Positions 21,738 to 34,400 of a stretch of DNA of 64,000 nt are shown in pieces. Numbering within the stretch: position 1 is the first letter of the stretch; each line of letters starts with the position of its first letter. The DNA is taken from contig BCIM01000006.1 of assembly GCA_039545315.1 (NCBI GenBank), positions 682,001 through 746,000 on the forward strand. Direction: 5' to 3'. The translations under genes and the position numbers were made by a program. Under the pieces are notes generated by a model that searched no databases, had not been told where the DNA came from, and was given only the letters and a program-made list of their open reading frames with translations. Source of the DNA: Kondoa malvinella (taxonomy: Eukaryota; Basidiomycota; Agaricostilbomycetes; Agaricostilbales; Kondoaceae).

Positions 21738-24700
21738 ATGAGAATGCCTCCGCAGCTCTCGAAGATGAATTCATTCGAGCAGCAATTCTCTCATCAAGCT
21801 TCTCTATCAGCTGAGAGCCCTCAATTTCGTGATCGGCCAAGCACACCATCCAGAGGACATCAATCAGACGCGTATAGCGTCTCTCCGCCTACCTCACTTC
21901 GGTATGCGTCAACGAGTCCAGTTCTGTCACCGAATGCCAGCTTCGACAGACAGCCTTATGTCGACTCTGACGCCAGCTCGCTGCATTCATCTGTATCGTC
22001 CTCTTCTACGCCAGCTCAGCATTTCGACGCCAGGCAGCAGGGTAGCTCGGTCTTTGAACCGATCATGCATGCTGTCCAACTACTGCAACGCTCGACAGAT
22101 GCACAAAGAGCAGCTCACTTTCAGCCAGCTACAGCATGTGTAATATCTTCCATCAGATCAGCTCTCTCCGTGACCGACTGTCTAGCCAAAGAATCTTCGG
22201 TTCTCAAAATGTTTCCAGTATTGGCGAAAGAGCGGCGGCAGATATTATCAGCTTTGGCCGTATTGGTAGCACAAGCTCGGAAAGCTTCGTCGATAGAGGA
22301 TGAGCAGGTGGATGAGCGACACTTGGAAGCGCGGATATTGTCAGAGCTGGCGGAAGGCGTATCAGAACATGTCAAGCGGTTCATGGGTGCCTTGGATCAA
22401 TGCGGGCTATTGACAGAAACGAGGACAAAGGGAGGGTCAAATGAGCCAACATTCAACTTCCAGCGACCAGATTCACCGCCTGTCAGCAAGTCGAGCAAAT
22501 TACACAAAGCACGAAGCCTCGGCGATCTGTCAAATGCGCGCAGTCGCCGCCAGCAGGCCAGCGAACCCTTTCCAGATCACCTCACAACACGGCCAGAGCT
22601 TCAGTCGTCGCACCCGCAGCCCGGGAATACCTCATCTGGATTTCCTTGGAGTCATCAACAACAACAGCAGCCAATCACACCTTCTCCGACATGGTATGAT
22701 GTGACCCGCATGAACACCAGCGAGATCACCAAAGCCGCGACCCTTACGCACGATTCTTTATTGTCAACGGTCGCCGCCTTCATCGGCCATGTCCACGCAC
22801 ATTCTCGCTCAAGCCATTCGTCTAGTCATGCACATCTCATCGAGATCGCTAGAGAAACACTAGAGATTCTTCGCAAGATCTTTGTGCTTGTCGAGACTGT
22901 CTGCCAGCATCGATATACCGAGGAACAGGCGGCCTCTCCGAAACTCCTCACTTTGGACAAGACAAGAGAGGCGCTATACGATGCGACTTCTTCGCTTGTC
23001 ACGGAAGTCCAGCATGCGACCAATCCTACGAATGAAGCTGCTCCTGTCGGAGAAGATGAGGAGGGAAATCAAGATTTACTTCATGCCGCGACAGTCGTCT
23101 TGCGGTCGGAAAATTCCTGCTCGGAAGCTCTTCAGCGGTGTTTGCGACGCAAAGACACACGGCACGAGATGTATCAGCTGGTCGGCCGACTATCTTCGCC
23201 TCCACCTCAGACTCCCGGAATCGCTGCCAGAGGCATCAACTCAGGAGAAGCCGACTTCCTACTTCGCCCTCGCCTAACGCAGCTGACACTTCAAAAGACT
23301 ACTGCTCGCTTACCTCCGCTACCTGAGAAGGCATCAAGCGTGGCAAAGCAGGCTGATGTTCCATTGGCACCCAGCTTGCTGGAGAGAAGAGGAGTGATTT
23401 CGCCTACACCACTGATATTGCGAGATCGCAGCAACTCTAGCGTATCTTCTACATCTGTCGCTAGCACATATACCAATTCCTCAAACGCCTTACCACCAAT
23501 TCCAGATGAAGGCAACGCAAACCGCGGCATTGATTCGAAGTCGCCTTCTATGCACCTACCTTCCTCTGCCCAAAGTATGAGTCGACAAAGCTCTGCGCAG
23601 TCATTCGCTTCCACAACACCCTCATCTTTCTCTCCAGCGTCCGATCGAACAGGCGAAACTTCACCGCGAACATCAGTCATTGACTCTGGGTCAGAAACGA
23701 AGCTGACTGCTGAAGATGTCATGTCTTTGGCTGCTTCCCGTTCGTACCAGCCAAGAGAAATCAGCTTCAATTCTGATGGTCAAGCTGTCGCCGGCACTAT
23801 TCGCAGTATCATCGAGCGCATGACTCTTCCAGATACTACTACGGACCCAATTTTCGCTTCAACATTCTTCCTGACCTTTCGCATGTTCTCTTCGCCGACT
23901 GAAGTCACTGCTGGTCTCCTAGCACGTTTCAACATGAGCCCGCCCGCTAATCTACCCGAAGACACCGAGGCTTTCCGGCTATGGAGAGATACAAAACTCA
24001 TACCAATACGCCTAAGAGTGTTCAACATTCTCAAAACCTGGTTAGAGACTCATTGGCATCCCACTACCGACCAAGTCATCCTCGATCCGCTGCTGGATTT
24101 TACGAAAAACATCCTAAGCCAGACAATGTCCTCAGCAGCAGCTCGATTGGGAGATCTGATATCGCGTCGATCTGTGCGAGACTACAACGCACCTTATGCT
24201 GCCCGAGCGATGATGCGTACACAATCTGGCGGCAGATCAAAAATGGGCAAACCTGCCATCGATGGCGTTCCTCTGCCAAGCTCGCCTATGGTATCGAGCC
24301 CTACAAATCACTTCTCAATGCCTTCCACGCCCCCGCCGAATCCAAGCATGACAAAGAACCTCCTTACCTCGCTTCGCACTATACCGTTTTCGCAAATCTC
24401 GATACTTGAATTTGACCCACTTGAACTGGCACGGCAATTCACCATCATGGAATCACGTATCTATTGCTCTATTCAGCCATCAGAGCTTCTCAGTCTCGGT
24501 AAGAAGAAAGGCAATACTGGCGCAGCAAATGTTCGAGCGATGAGCTCGCTCAGTACCCGCATAACAGGCTGGATCAGCGAGCTCATACTGAGCGAACATG
24601 ATGCACGTCGGCGGACGCATATCTTGAAATACTTTGTCAAGCTGGCGGATGTGAGTCCTTTTGACCGAGATCAAAGGACAGCCTGCTGACTTGTGATCAC

Positions 24701-25302
24701 AGAAATGCCATAATATCCACAACTATAATACGCTCGTTGCTATTCTGGCCGCGCTGAACTCATCGACGATCGCACGGCTGAAAAAGACCTGGGACGGTCT
24801 AGCGCCAAAATATCGACTTTTGCTAGATACTGGGCGGAAATCAACAGAGCACACTCGCAACTATGCAGAATATCGGTCTCAGCTGCGCAATACGCAACCT
24901 CCTGCGCTACCTTTCCTGGGACTGTATCTGACGGATCTCACCTTCAGCTATGAAGGAAATCCAGCTACAAGATCTTCGCCAATCGATCCTTCTCTCCGAC
25001 TTATAAACTTTGACCGATATGCTGTATGTTCTAATGATGATTAATTCTAACTGTATTGACCGACTTTGGCGGCCTATTAGAAAATGACCAAAATCGTCAA
25101 CGATATGCAACGCTTTCAAGTGCCATATAACTTCTTTGAAGTGCCGGAGATGCAAGTCTGGCTGAATCAATCGCTACAAAGTATCCAGGTATGCTATGGC
25201 CCTCTCTTGGTGGAGTGCTTTAATTGACCTTATTAGGCTGGTGGCGATGTGGATCTCCTTTATAGACGTTCCCTAATTCTGGAACCTCGTCAGCAGTCTT
25301 AA
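21738..25302 (+). CDS. Ras guanine nucleotide exchange factor (Cdc25 type)
   Basis: A long first exon (21738 to about 24651) and three further exons encode about 1140 residues. The N-terminal third is Ser/Pro/Gln-rich and includes a helical block (SVFEPIMHAVQLLQRS, AKESSVLKMFPVLAKERRQ). RasGEF_N spans AGTIRSIIERMTLPD to LETHWHP. The catalytic Cdc25 homology domain runs from FDPLELARQFTIMESRIYC through ILKYFVKLAD, KCHNIHNYNTLVAILAALNS, YRLLLDTGRKSTEHTRNYAE, PFLGLYLTDLTFSYEGNP and INFDRYA to the C-terminal VWLNQSLQSIQ. It acts at the plasma membrane to load GTP on Ras. No SH3 domain is visible in the predicted protein, unlike yeast Cdc25. Stop TAA at 25300. Confidence 0.9.
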
Positions 25303-25509
25303 TTCGTTACAAAGGTGTAGAGGGCTGTACAGGGCTGTGGATAGCTGGGTGTTGTAACATTGGTCTGTACATGGGAAAAGTTCAGTTAACTATTACAATG
25401 AATGTCCGAAGACAGGCTACATAGACTGGACTGTACAATTTGGACCGCTCACTTGACATCTAAAGCATTTACAATCGCATATCGAATCTTCTCTAGCCCT
25501 CAATGCCTT

Positions 25510-27910
25510 CTAATTGTACACACTTCTCTTCTTGTCCTGCGGATGATAGAAGGGGTCTTCCCGCCTGCTTTGTAATCTTGGCGGCGGCGATGGAAACGCA
25601 GTGAGCGGAAAGTCGATCGCACTGAGGGTCTGTCCTGCTCTGGGAGGTGGTCTTGGATCTACCGAGCTCTTCCCTGGACGCCATTTGCACAGACCGAGGA
25701 ACCGACTGCGAAGAGACTGATCTGGTTCGTCGTATGTCCCATATGTCGGATTTTCTTCGACGCGCGAGAAGCATAGTCCAATGATCGCACAGAGTACAAC
25801 TACAGCGTAAAGCAATAGCAATATGATTGCCATCCAACGTTGTTGCCGCAGAAGCTTCTCGTACTGATTGAAGAGCTTGTCGACTAGCGAGTCTACAGCT
25901 GGCTGATCTGTCGAATCGACACTCTGCAGAGAAGAGGCAAATTCTTCGGTGTCATTTGGTGAAAGCTGTAGGACATCTGCTGCCAGGCGTGGTAGGGTGA
26001 TAGAGGCATGCTCATTCAACCATGTCAAAGCTGTTGATGCGGCTTCGATCTTGCTCCCGATGATGCATTGTGAGACGCCGAGGACGAGACCTTCGAGGGG
26101 TGTAGATCCAAAAATATTGGTGATCTGCGTGGTGAGCTCCTCGTAGAACTGGTTGATGGTGGTATTCAGAATCGTAGTGCCTGTATTGATGTAGCCAAAG
26201 ACGTTCTGTCAGCATCGTCAGCACAGTAATTCACGAACATTCCGGCACAAGACTGACCTGATTAACATCCATCTCGAATCCAGCGAGCCTAGCATTCGTA
26301 TCATTGGCGTATATCGCGCTTGAATTGCCAATAGCAGTGTTAAGCTGGTTCATGACAGATTCCTGAACATTTGCTAGACCTTCTCTTGCTGTTGTGACTC
26401 CTTGCTCCCGCGCCAGATTTAGAGCAGCGAATTGCAACTGGACTACGATAAGAGCGATCAAGCCAGCTAGATGTTAGGACAGATCAGTAAAGCCTAGCCT
26501 GCAGTGAATTTAACATACACTGAAGCAGTATCAACGCTGGCGGATGCGTAACGTATGACATGAACCAGAACGCCTTTGTACGTAAAGCTGGCGAAGATCT
26601 GAGTTTGGGCGTGCGATCGAGCACTTTCTGTAATAGCGAGAAAGCCAACGGTTGCTGTTGATATGCAAGAAAAGCCATGAGTGTTGATGTAGTGGGAGCT
26701 AGGTGTCGGTTGTGCGTGGAGTCCTTCTCTGACAGCGGCTGGTTGAAGGCAATCTCTTTGCTCTTTTCGATGCCCTCTAAGATTGCTTTGTACCGGACAC
26801 GTTCGGCAAGACATGATGTGGCGATGATGAGAAAGAGAGCAACTCCGAGCAGGATCAGAGCGATCTTCAGAGTCTTGCGCAAGCCGTCTCCGACAGAATC
26901 TATGAATGAGGTGTCCAGGTCTGCGCAGAAAGCAACAGTCTGTCGTGCTGGGACTGGTAGCGTTGACGGATCCAGTGTGGCGTTTGCCATTGATGACTGC
27001 AGGAAACTGGTCAGCTGGCCCAACTTACGTCGGTCAATCGAGCCTTACGCTGACTTCCTGTCGGAGTTGATCGAAAGGTATCGAAATGACTGCACCAAGT
27101 CGCTCTTTCATCTCGTCCAATGTCGGCATAGAAGAGTTGAGGTCTGATAAGGAGGAAGTAACGCTGTCTGGTAGAGAGATACCGCTAAGGCCCGCCAAAT
27201 CTGGTATGGGTATTGTAGGTCTACATGTAAAGTTTAGTCAGGTTCGAAGGTAGGCAATCAGTACCGTACACGTCGATATCGACTCCAGGAATCCGACTGA
27301 CAGTGTCGAAAGCGCCCTGCAAGACCGTGTTGATCCCGTCAACACTTGATTGCATTGAATTCGCAATGCCTGTTGCAGCAGCTTCGACCGCAGCGCTCAC
27401 TGTTTGACTTCTCAGCCAGCATTCGAAAGTATCAGGCTCGGCTTACATGCTTCAGTAGCGTTTATAGCTAGCGTGAGACCACTCCTAACCACCAGATCTG
27501 CCAGGCAGAGGAACAAGCTTCTGTAGACGTCGATCACGAAGATAAGGATGGCAGTGAGGGCCCGAATGCTGATCTCAATCATATAGGCCACGCCTCGAAC
27601 CATTCTACTTCAATGTGTCAGATCACTTTCGAGTAAAGTAGCAAGTCAACGAAACGTACGCAGTCGCGGATTGTGCTGTCAGCTTGTTGGCCGCAGTGGC
27701 AGAGTAGTATGGCATACTGGCCAGTACCGAGGCGCTCTTCTCCGCTGATAGACAAGAAGCAGCCAGTTGAGCCTTGGACGAATCCACTGCCCCATCGATG
27801 CTTGCGATAGCTGCAAAGAGTCCCATAGCTACTATGGCCATTGGAATGATGACTTGAGAAACCCAGACAAGAGAGTAGCGGGCGCGCAGCCCTAAGTATG
27901 GGTGCAACAT
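25510..27910 (-). CDS. PRM1: Plasma membrane fusion protein Prm1
   Basis: Multi-pass protein needed for cell fusion during mating. The start MLHPYLGLRARYSLVW at 27910 is the family N-terminal signature. It leads into TM1 (IIPMAIVAMGLFAAIASI) and the loop with LAASCLSAEKSASVLAS and MPYYSATAANKL. Later membrane segments include IEISIRALTAILIFVIDVY, LKIALILLGVALFLIIATSC and QRWMAIILLLLYAVVVLCAI. A hydrophilic Pro-rich cytosolic tail ends VYN at 25510. About seven exons. The architecture (four to five TM segments with long extracellular helical loops) agrees with fungal Prm1. It is convergent with the RasGEF, with 207 bp between stops. Confidence 0.85.
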
Positions 27911-28630
27911 AACGGTATAGTCCAGCTATAAAGAAACGAGAGAATGGGTAGCGCAGCTATAGTGAATGACAGATAAGGGGAGAGAAGAGTTTGCTGTAGA
28001 GCACAGTGCGTATTACAGGCGCATTGTACTCGAGCGAAACAATAGGCATGTCTGGCTTGGGTCTTTTGTTATCGAGGCTTGAACCAAGAAGATCCATGTA
28101 GCCAGGCAGCCAGAGTGTATCGATAACACGAGACAACACGCACATGCATGATTCTTCGAGACATGCATGCCAAAAGTCAAACCAAGACGTCGATGTTCGT
28201 TGACCAGCTCTGTCCGTTTGCGTGGCCATGAGATCTCAATAGCTGTGCTCTGCTGTGTCTTATGTGTTCTGTTGCCTGACTTGCGGTCGTCTCAGATCAT
28301 CCTGAATATGTCGCCCTCTGCTCTTGAGCCAGACTCCGGGGTTAATCTCCTCTCTTGCCTTGCCCTCTTAGGCCCTCTTTACTCTTGCTGTAACGCGGCC
28401 TGCCTCTGTACGAATAGCCCTATGGTCGTGGCCGCAGCGAATTCTTTTTGTCTCTTGCAATCCTTTTGTCGGGCTTATCTCGTTTGTTTCTGCGCACCTT
28501 AAATGGAATAAGGTTTTAACTCTGAAGCGGGAACACTGCCTCTCGATCTTGGAGATCAATGCTAAGTCCAGCGTCTTTTGTACTTCTCCAGACCTCGCCA
28601 GCCTGTTTTGATCTTTCCGAACCACTATCA
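27911..28630. other. Divergent region between PRM1 and an orphan 7-TM gene
   Basis: About 720 bp. A plus-strand open frame near 28307-28502 has no start context or continuation that I could support, so the region is read as promoters and 5' UTRs. Confidence 0.4.
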
Positions 28631-30517
28631 TGACATCGTTCACATCTGCAGAATGGGCAGCAGCTCAAGATTCTCTGCGAGCGACATCACTTTACCCAGA
28701 TCTTTCTGAATCTGTTCTTGGTGCACTTAAATTTGAAGCGGTTTCCCTGGCCATGTAGGCCGATATCGCGATTGCAAAGGCACGGCACCTTATGAGAAGC
28801 TTATCAGTATCGCCTTGTTCGAATTAGCGACGATCATCATCCGCGTTGTTCGCCATGTAAAGGGCACACAGCGGTTTTGGCTATTCAGAAGGCTGGAAAG
28901 AACAAGAGGCACCATCATCCTTCCGAACGCCGTTCTCTCATGGACCATCGTCAGTCGCCCTCGAATGTGCTCAACGCCGCTAATCTCTTGTTCCGTAGCC
29001 ATCTTTCCTCGGACTCACTCTTCGCGCTACATGCACATTCTGGCAGATCCGCGCTTGGGGTCCACCGCATGTCGGTCAGACAGGTGTTGCGTATTTTGCC
29101 GGCCTGCAATGGTTCTTCTTGATGTCAGCTTGAGCGTTCTTTTCAGATGAGCAAAGCTGATGCCAATCGTAGTTTGGGTGCTTGGCTGCAATTTTCAGCT
29201 GTGCTCAACACATGCTACGAGTGCTTGCTGTCTCTCCGGGAGACTGAAATCAGAGGGTTCTTTGGCAAGCGACCATTTCACCCGTGAGCGCGAGATGAAA
29301 TGTTATTCATCGACAAGCTGATGTAGCGCCATAGGATAAGTGAGCCTAAAGCAGAAATCTCTTAGGAGCTATCTGAATTATCTGCAGTCATCAATCTCTG
29401 GCTATTGGGCATACCAGTGGTGCTTTCCCCAATATTATTGGCCTTCTCGTGAGCTCGGCCACAGGCGCTCGAAGTCCAATCTGACACAGTATGTTACAGC
29501 ATCATGCTAGGAAGCGCAGCAAGCGAAGGCTATCAAATCGTCCTTGACACAGACAACGTCTTCAGCTTGCTGATTTCCGAACCCAGCAACATCAGCTATT
29601 TACAAGCCTTCCAAGCCGTCCGTGCTCGATCTGCAGCTTTGCATCCCAAAGCTGCTCTAGCATTCACGGGCATGCTTAGCTCCACTGTGACATGGTCTGC
29701 GCTGCTACAACTCGTATGTTCACCTTGCGCATCGAATGATCAAAAGTTGACTGCCTGTAGACATATCTACCTTGCGCGATTCCTATTCTTCGATCGCTCT
29801 GGCGCACCATGAAAGACACACAAAAGTCTTTGCAAAGTGTCGAACCTGGTGCAGACACAGTCTTGTCTCTGGAACCTCTTGTTCGTGTACAAAAAGTCCG
29901 CTTCAACATTCTACGTCGACAGTTCAGGCTGTTACTGCTGCATCTAATCGTTACTGAATGCTGGGCTGTCTACTGTGAGTCGGGCGGGTGACACCGGAGC
30001 TATACAGTACTGAAGCTTTGCGCAGGCCTGGTGTTTTCGGCGATTTGCCTGACACCGTGGCACGATAGAGTCTCAGATACGAGTGAGTTATAATATGGGA
30101 ACTCCGTATATGTCTGATAGGTCGGAACAGCATCGTACTGGATATGGAGAGACAACATCACTGTAGGATTCGGCACAGCGCTTTTCGCTGGTAAGTAATC
30201 AATTCTGGTTGCTACAATCTGTTTGACAATCAAGCAGGAGGGATCTCTGTCTTTGTTCTGTACACTACCATCCAACAAGGTAGGGAACAGACAAAAGTGC
30301 AGAACGATGGAACGGCGAGTTTCGAGAAAGATATGGAGCAGAAAGTAATTGTCAAGTAAGCACAGTGCTATGCATACATGATGAATCGCTGATTGTGCAT
30401 AGGTCTGGCGCTATCGTCAGCGAGAAGCATCTCTTGCCTCAACTAGGCTTGACGTCTGACACTCGTCCAATATTCGCATTCGCGCAGGACAAGGACGAGG
30501 AGAAAGACAGCCTGTAA
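28631..30517 (+). CDS. Orphan 7-TM membrane protein
   Basis: Family not recognised. The start MTSFTSAEWAAAQDSLRATS at 28631 is followed by hydrophobic segments assembled from about ten exons: IIALFELATIIIRVVRHV, IPSFLGLTLRATCTFW, GQTGVAYFAGLQWFFL, VINLWLLGIPVVLSPILLAF, LSSTVTWSALLQLTYLPCAI, LLLLHLIVTECWAVYCLVF and VGFGTALFAGGISVFVLY. The hydrophilic C-terminal tail ends DKDEEKDSL at 30515-30517. Seven helices with a cytosolic tail suggest a receptor- or transporter-like protein, but no GPCR motif was seen. The exon between about 29161 and 29292 (MSKADANRSLGAWLQF) has the least certain boundaries. Confidence 0.6.
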
Positions 30518-31404
30518 AGCTGTATAAGGGCATTATGGGATTTGTGACGGTTTTGATTTGTCTCCGGGGAATGCCTTGTCTCTCCAGTTTAGCAGACAAA
30601 CCCTCCCTCGGAGGTGCTCAACTCCAGGTGTGAGAGGCGGAGAAGGCCGAAATCGGCTGAGGCAGTGAGCAGAGTGTTTTTTCGCTGTCTCACTCAGACG
30701 GGCCCGACTGTGGTCTTTGTGCGACTTATACCCTTGCGTTGACTTGAAGGCAGATCCGTGCCAAACAAGTTTTCAAGCTTGGAAGACGTCTTCCAATCTT
30801 TGCCTCACGGTTTGATCACCCGAGCTTTGAAAAGGTGCTTCCATTCTCCTAATTGCACTGATAGGCGTCCTCTCATACGATTCACTTGTTGCAAAAGTCC
30901 CACATACCACTTTTAAACCAAACAAAGCTCCCCCTAAAGACGCGCGACGCAATTTCAACGGTGCTCAACACCCCTTCGACGCTTCAAACTCGCTTCGACC
31001 TCTACCCGGGCGTGATACTGTGTGACTTTTCAAGTAGTGCATGGTCAATATACCGAGCCCTTTCAAGTTCAACAATCGTCAATCTCTCGAGGAACATCTT
31101 GCAGTGAGTCTTTGTTGTATTTCTCGCTTGCCACACCCAAAATTCTGTGCCGGACGTGCATCTGAGCATAGTTTCTGCTATGTTGCACTGGTCCAAGTGG
31201 CCAGTGTGACTATTTAAAGACCCCTCAGCCACATATCTGGCTTTGCTTTGTGTTCTTGGCGGACGCATTTCTTTTCGAACAATCGTCTGACTTTTGCACT
31301 CCTTCTTCAAACAGGAACCTAGACCTCGTTACACTACTACCAGCAGCAGCAACACCAGCTCAACTGCGGCGACCGCTGAACCAGCCGCGGCGCCTATTCA
31401 CGCC
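30518..31404. promoter_or_regulatory. Upstream region of the acyltransferase-glycosyltransferase gene
   Basis: About 890 bp with no supported gene. A TATTTAAA sequence lies at 31211-31218, about 190 bp before the ATG. The frame of the downstream gene stays open upstream to about 31294 but has no ATG there. Confidence 0.4.
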
Positions 31405-34400
31405 ATGTTCAGCTCAACTCGTCCTCAGGACAATGCCGCTCCCGATTATGACTATAGACAGTCTGCCATATCTGCCGGCTCAGATTACGGTCCAGACAAC
31501 AGAGACTCGCGTTACGATGATGTGAATTCTGAACCGTACGACCGCCGCGATTCTTATCAACAAGGTCAACTCCAGCCTTTACATCACCATCATTCGAATT
31601 CTTCAGGCGGTAGAATGGAAGATGATCGCCGTTCAGACGAATCTGGGTCCGGCTCGAACAGCTCCGGCACCAAAGTCAACACTCCTTCAGATAGCCGCAG
31701 TGGTTCAGCCTACCATGCTCACGGCGCAAGAGCTTATGGTCAAGGTCCTTCTTCAGACGGCTCGCATGAGCAAGGTACAGGCTTGTACGATGCTCGTGGG
31801 TACACCGACCAGACTGGCTACGTCGATCAGCCAATGTACCACCCTTCCTCGCCTTCTTCTGCACAATCCCATGGTTCGCCTGCTTTTGACTCGCGTTACC
31901 GAGACCATTCTTATTCTGGCTCGGGCGTCAATTCAGCTCGCGCTTCTACAATAGGTACCGATCATATGCCTTCAATGCCATACAACTCTTCTCGCACAGC
32001 ACTCAACAATGAATGGCGCAATTCGGGTGATATGGATGGGATTGCTGTGGCGCCAGGAAAGGAAGGTTATGGTTCAGGACGCGGTCATGCTCGTCAAGAG
32101 TCGTACACCAACGAAAAGGATGGAGCCAACTATGCGCCTATTCCTCCCTCTTCTCCAGCCATGGGCGTGTCGATGAATGAAAAGGCTGGTTTGGGCGGTG
32201 CAAAAATGCCGGATGGGCAAAAGCAACCAGAAGCAGCTGTCGTTCTCGCTCGCGCAAATCGATTGGCTTGGATCGATGGGTTGAGAGGTTTGGCATCTCT
32301 CATCATCTTCACCCATCATTTTGGCGACTTGACCTTCGCGAGTACACATCCGTTTACTCTCGAATGGGGAACGTACCAGTCATTCATCAGGTTCGTGTTG
32401 GCATGCGCTGTCCTGCTTCGATACTGAATGTTTCATGTAGAAATGGACAGCTCGCTGTCGCCATGTACTTCCTTCTTGGTGGTCGTGTGCTGGCTCACTC
32501 CTTCCTTCGTTCGGCATACCAGAAACCGAAAGCACCTAAAGACTCGCATGGGGACCCCATACCAGGCGCTGTAGCACCCAAGTGGACTGGTCCCAAGTGG
32601 CTATCCCTCTCGTCTTCCCTCTTCCGTCGATCCATCCGTCTCGCTCTTCCTGCTATCGTCGTCGGTTTCATGCAATGGCAATTAGCAAGCTCGCCCAATG
32701 ACTACTTTGAAGACGCGACAATTGCGCAATCCATATTAGAGACCGATGCTCTATGGCTGCCCAACTGGCGGTTCATCGGCAGCTTCACCAATTTCCTGCG
32801 GTTTAGCGTCGACCTTTTCACCAACGATAACCACAAATATATGCTCTTCTTAGGTTCTGCGCTCTGGACAACATTCGATCAGTTCTGGGGATCAATCATT
32901 ACTTACATTGTCGCTGCGATGATGGCACCGCTCGCCGCAAAAGGTCGATACTTTGCCTACTTCTGCATCCTCATTCCGCTGTGGTGGATCCAATCGCCAA
33001 ACTTCTTGTACATTTTCGGCTTGCTACTCGCTGATCTTCACGCTGCTGGCTTTGTCCGCAAACTGCAAGATCACTGGAAACCAACGATCGCTGTCGAAGT
33101 CTTCGTCATGGCCCTCTGTTTGACCTGTTTAGTCGGTGGAAGGAACGTCCAATTCGGTGCCGATGACTTCTTTGGTCGCTTCACCGTCTACGAAGGCAAA
33201 TACTCGTTCGACCCCAGACAGGCCTGGCCTCAATACATGAACTTCAGCACGTTCATTCCGCCTCTTTGTATCCTCGTTTGGGTCGAATGTTCGCACGCTA
33301 TGCAATGGTTCGCAAGTTGGGCACTCTTTGTCTGGATTGGCAAAGTCTCCTACGGCTTCTACTTGATGCAATACATCACGCTCTACACCATCATGCCGCC
33401 AATGATCATCGCTTTGAACGACGGACGAAGCTTCTGGGACATGGTCGTACCAACGTACATTGTGTGCTTGATGTTCAACATCTTCATTGCCTGGGTCGCC
33501 TACCACGCCCTTGACAGAGTCGGTCTCAAGCTCGGCAAATGGATTTGGGATGGTCTTTTCGTCACCAAGCCAAAGAATGCTTCAGCTCTGCCACTTAAAT
33601 CTGTCAAAGCCTTCATCCACATGTGCACTCATGCGCCAGGCGAAACCGTCACTTCAATGAGGAACGGTGGAACAGGAGCAGTCAAGAGTACTAAGAGATT
33701 CTTCTGGCTCTTAAGACACTGGCGTTCACCTGTTTGTTCCTGCCTCCACTTTTCGAATCCTTACTGACCGTTCGGATCAGGCAACTCGTCCAGCTGTCGC
33801 CGAACCCACCGATCCTGAAGTGCTTGCACAGTTGAACTCTACTCGCTGGACTTCCGACATGTCTCAGGACAGGGAAGCTATGCACACTGCTACTCTCCTT
33901 CGATGGCAACAGTGGGCTTGGATTCCGCATATCTTCATCATTCCAGGTTCGTTCAGCTGTCAAGCACTCGATACGCTGCTAAGATGGCTTTTCTTAGGCT
34001 TGACCGCCGCGTGGACGTACTTTAGGCCTACAGGGTTGTGGAGCTACGACGCTTTGACGTTCTCTACTCTCTGGAGATTCATCTGGATCCTTTCCTTGCC
34101 AAATTGCATGTTCGCGTGGTGCGGTTTCATAACTCCTGATTGGGCACATGGCAAAGCATACATGGACAAGCAACCGGTACACGTAAGTCATCACTTCTAG
34201 CTCAGGAAACGCTGCTGAATATTCCTACAGCGTGAACACATTCGCAATTTCTTCGTCCTTCTCGTCACGAAAGGTTCCAACGAATCGGCTGTTCGCAGAG
34301 GTTACAACAAGCTTCTGCCACTTGAGAAATACCACCCGTCGCTCAAAGTCATTGTCTTAACCGATGAGCCATACGTTTACCCGGATTTGAAGAACATTGT

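Noticed and set aside
23291..23770. 159-codon minus-strand open frame inside the RasGEF
   Set aside because: Antisense shadow of a long, well-supported coding exon.
26677..27147. 156-codon plus-strand open frame inside PRM1
   Set aside because: Antisense shadow of PRM1 exons.
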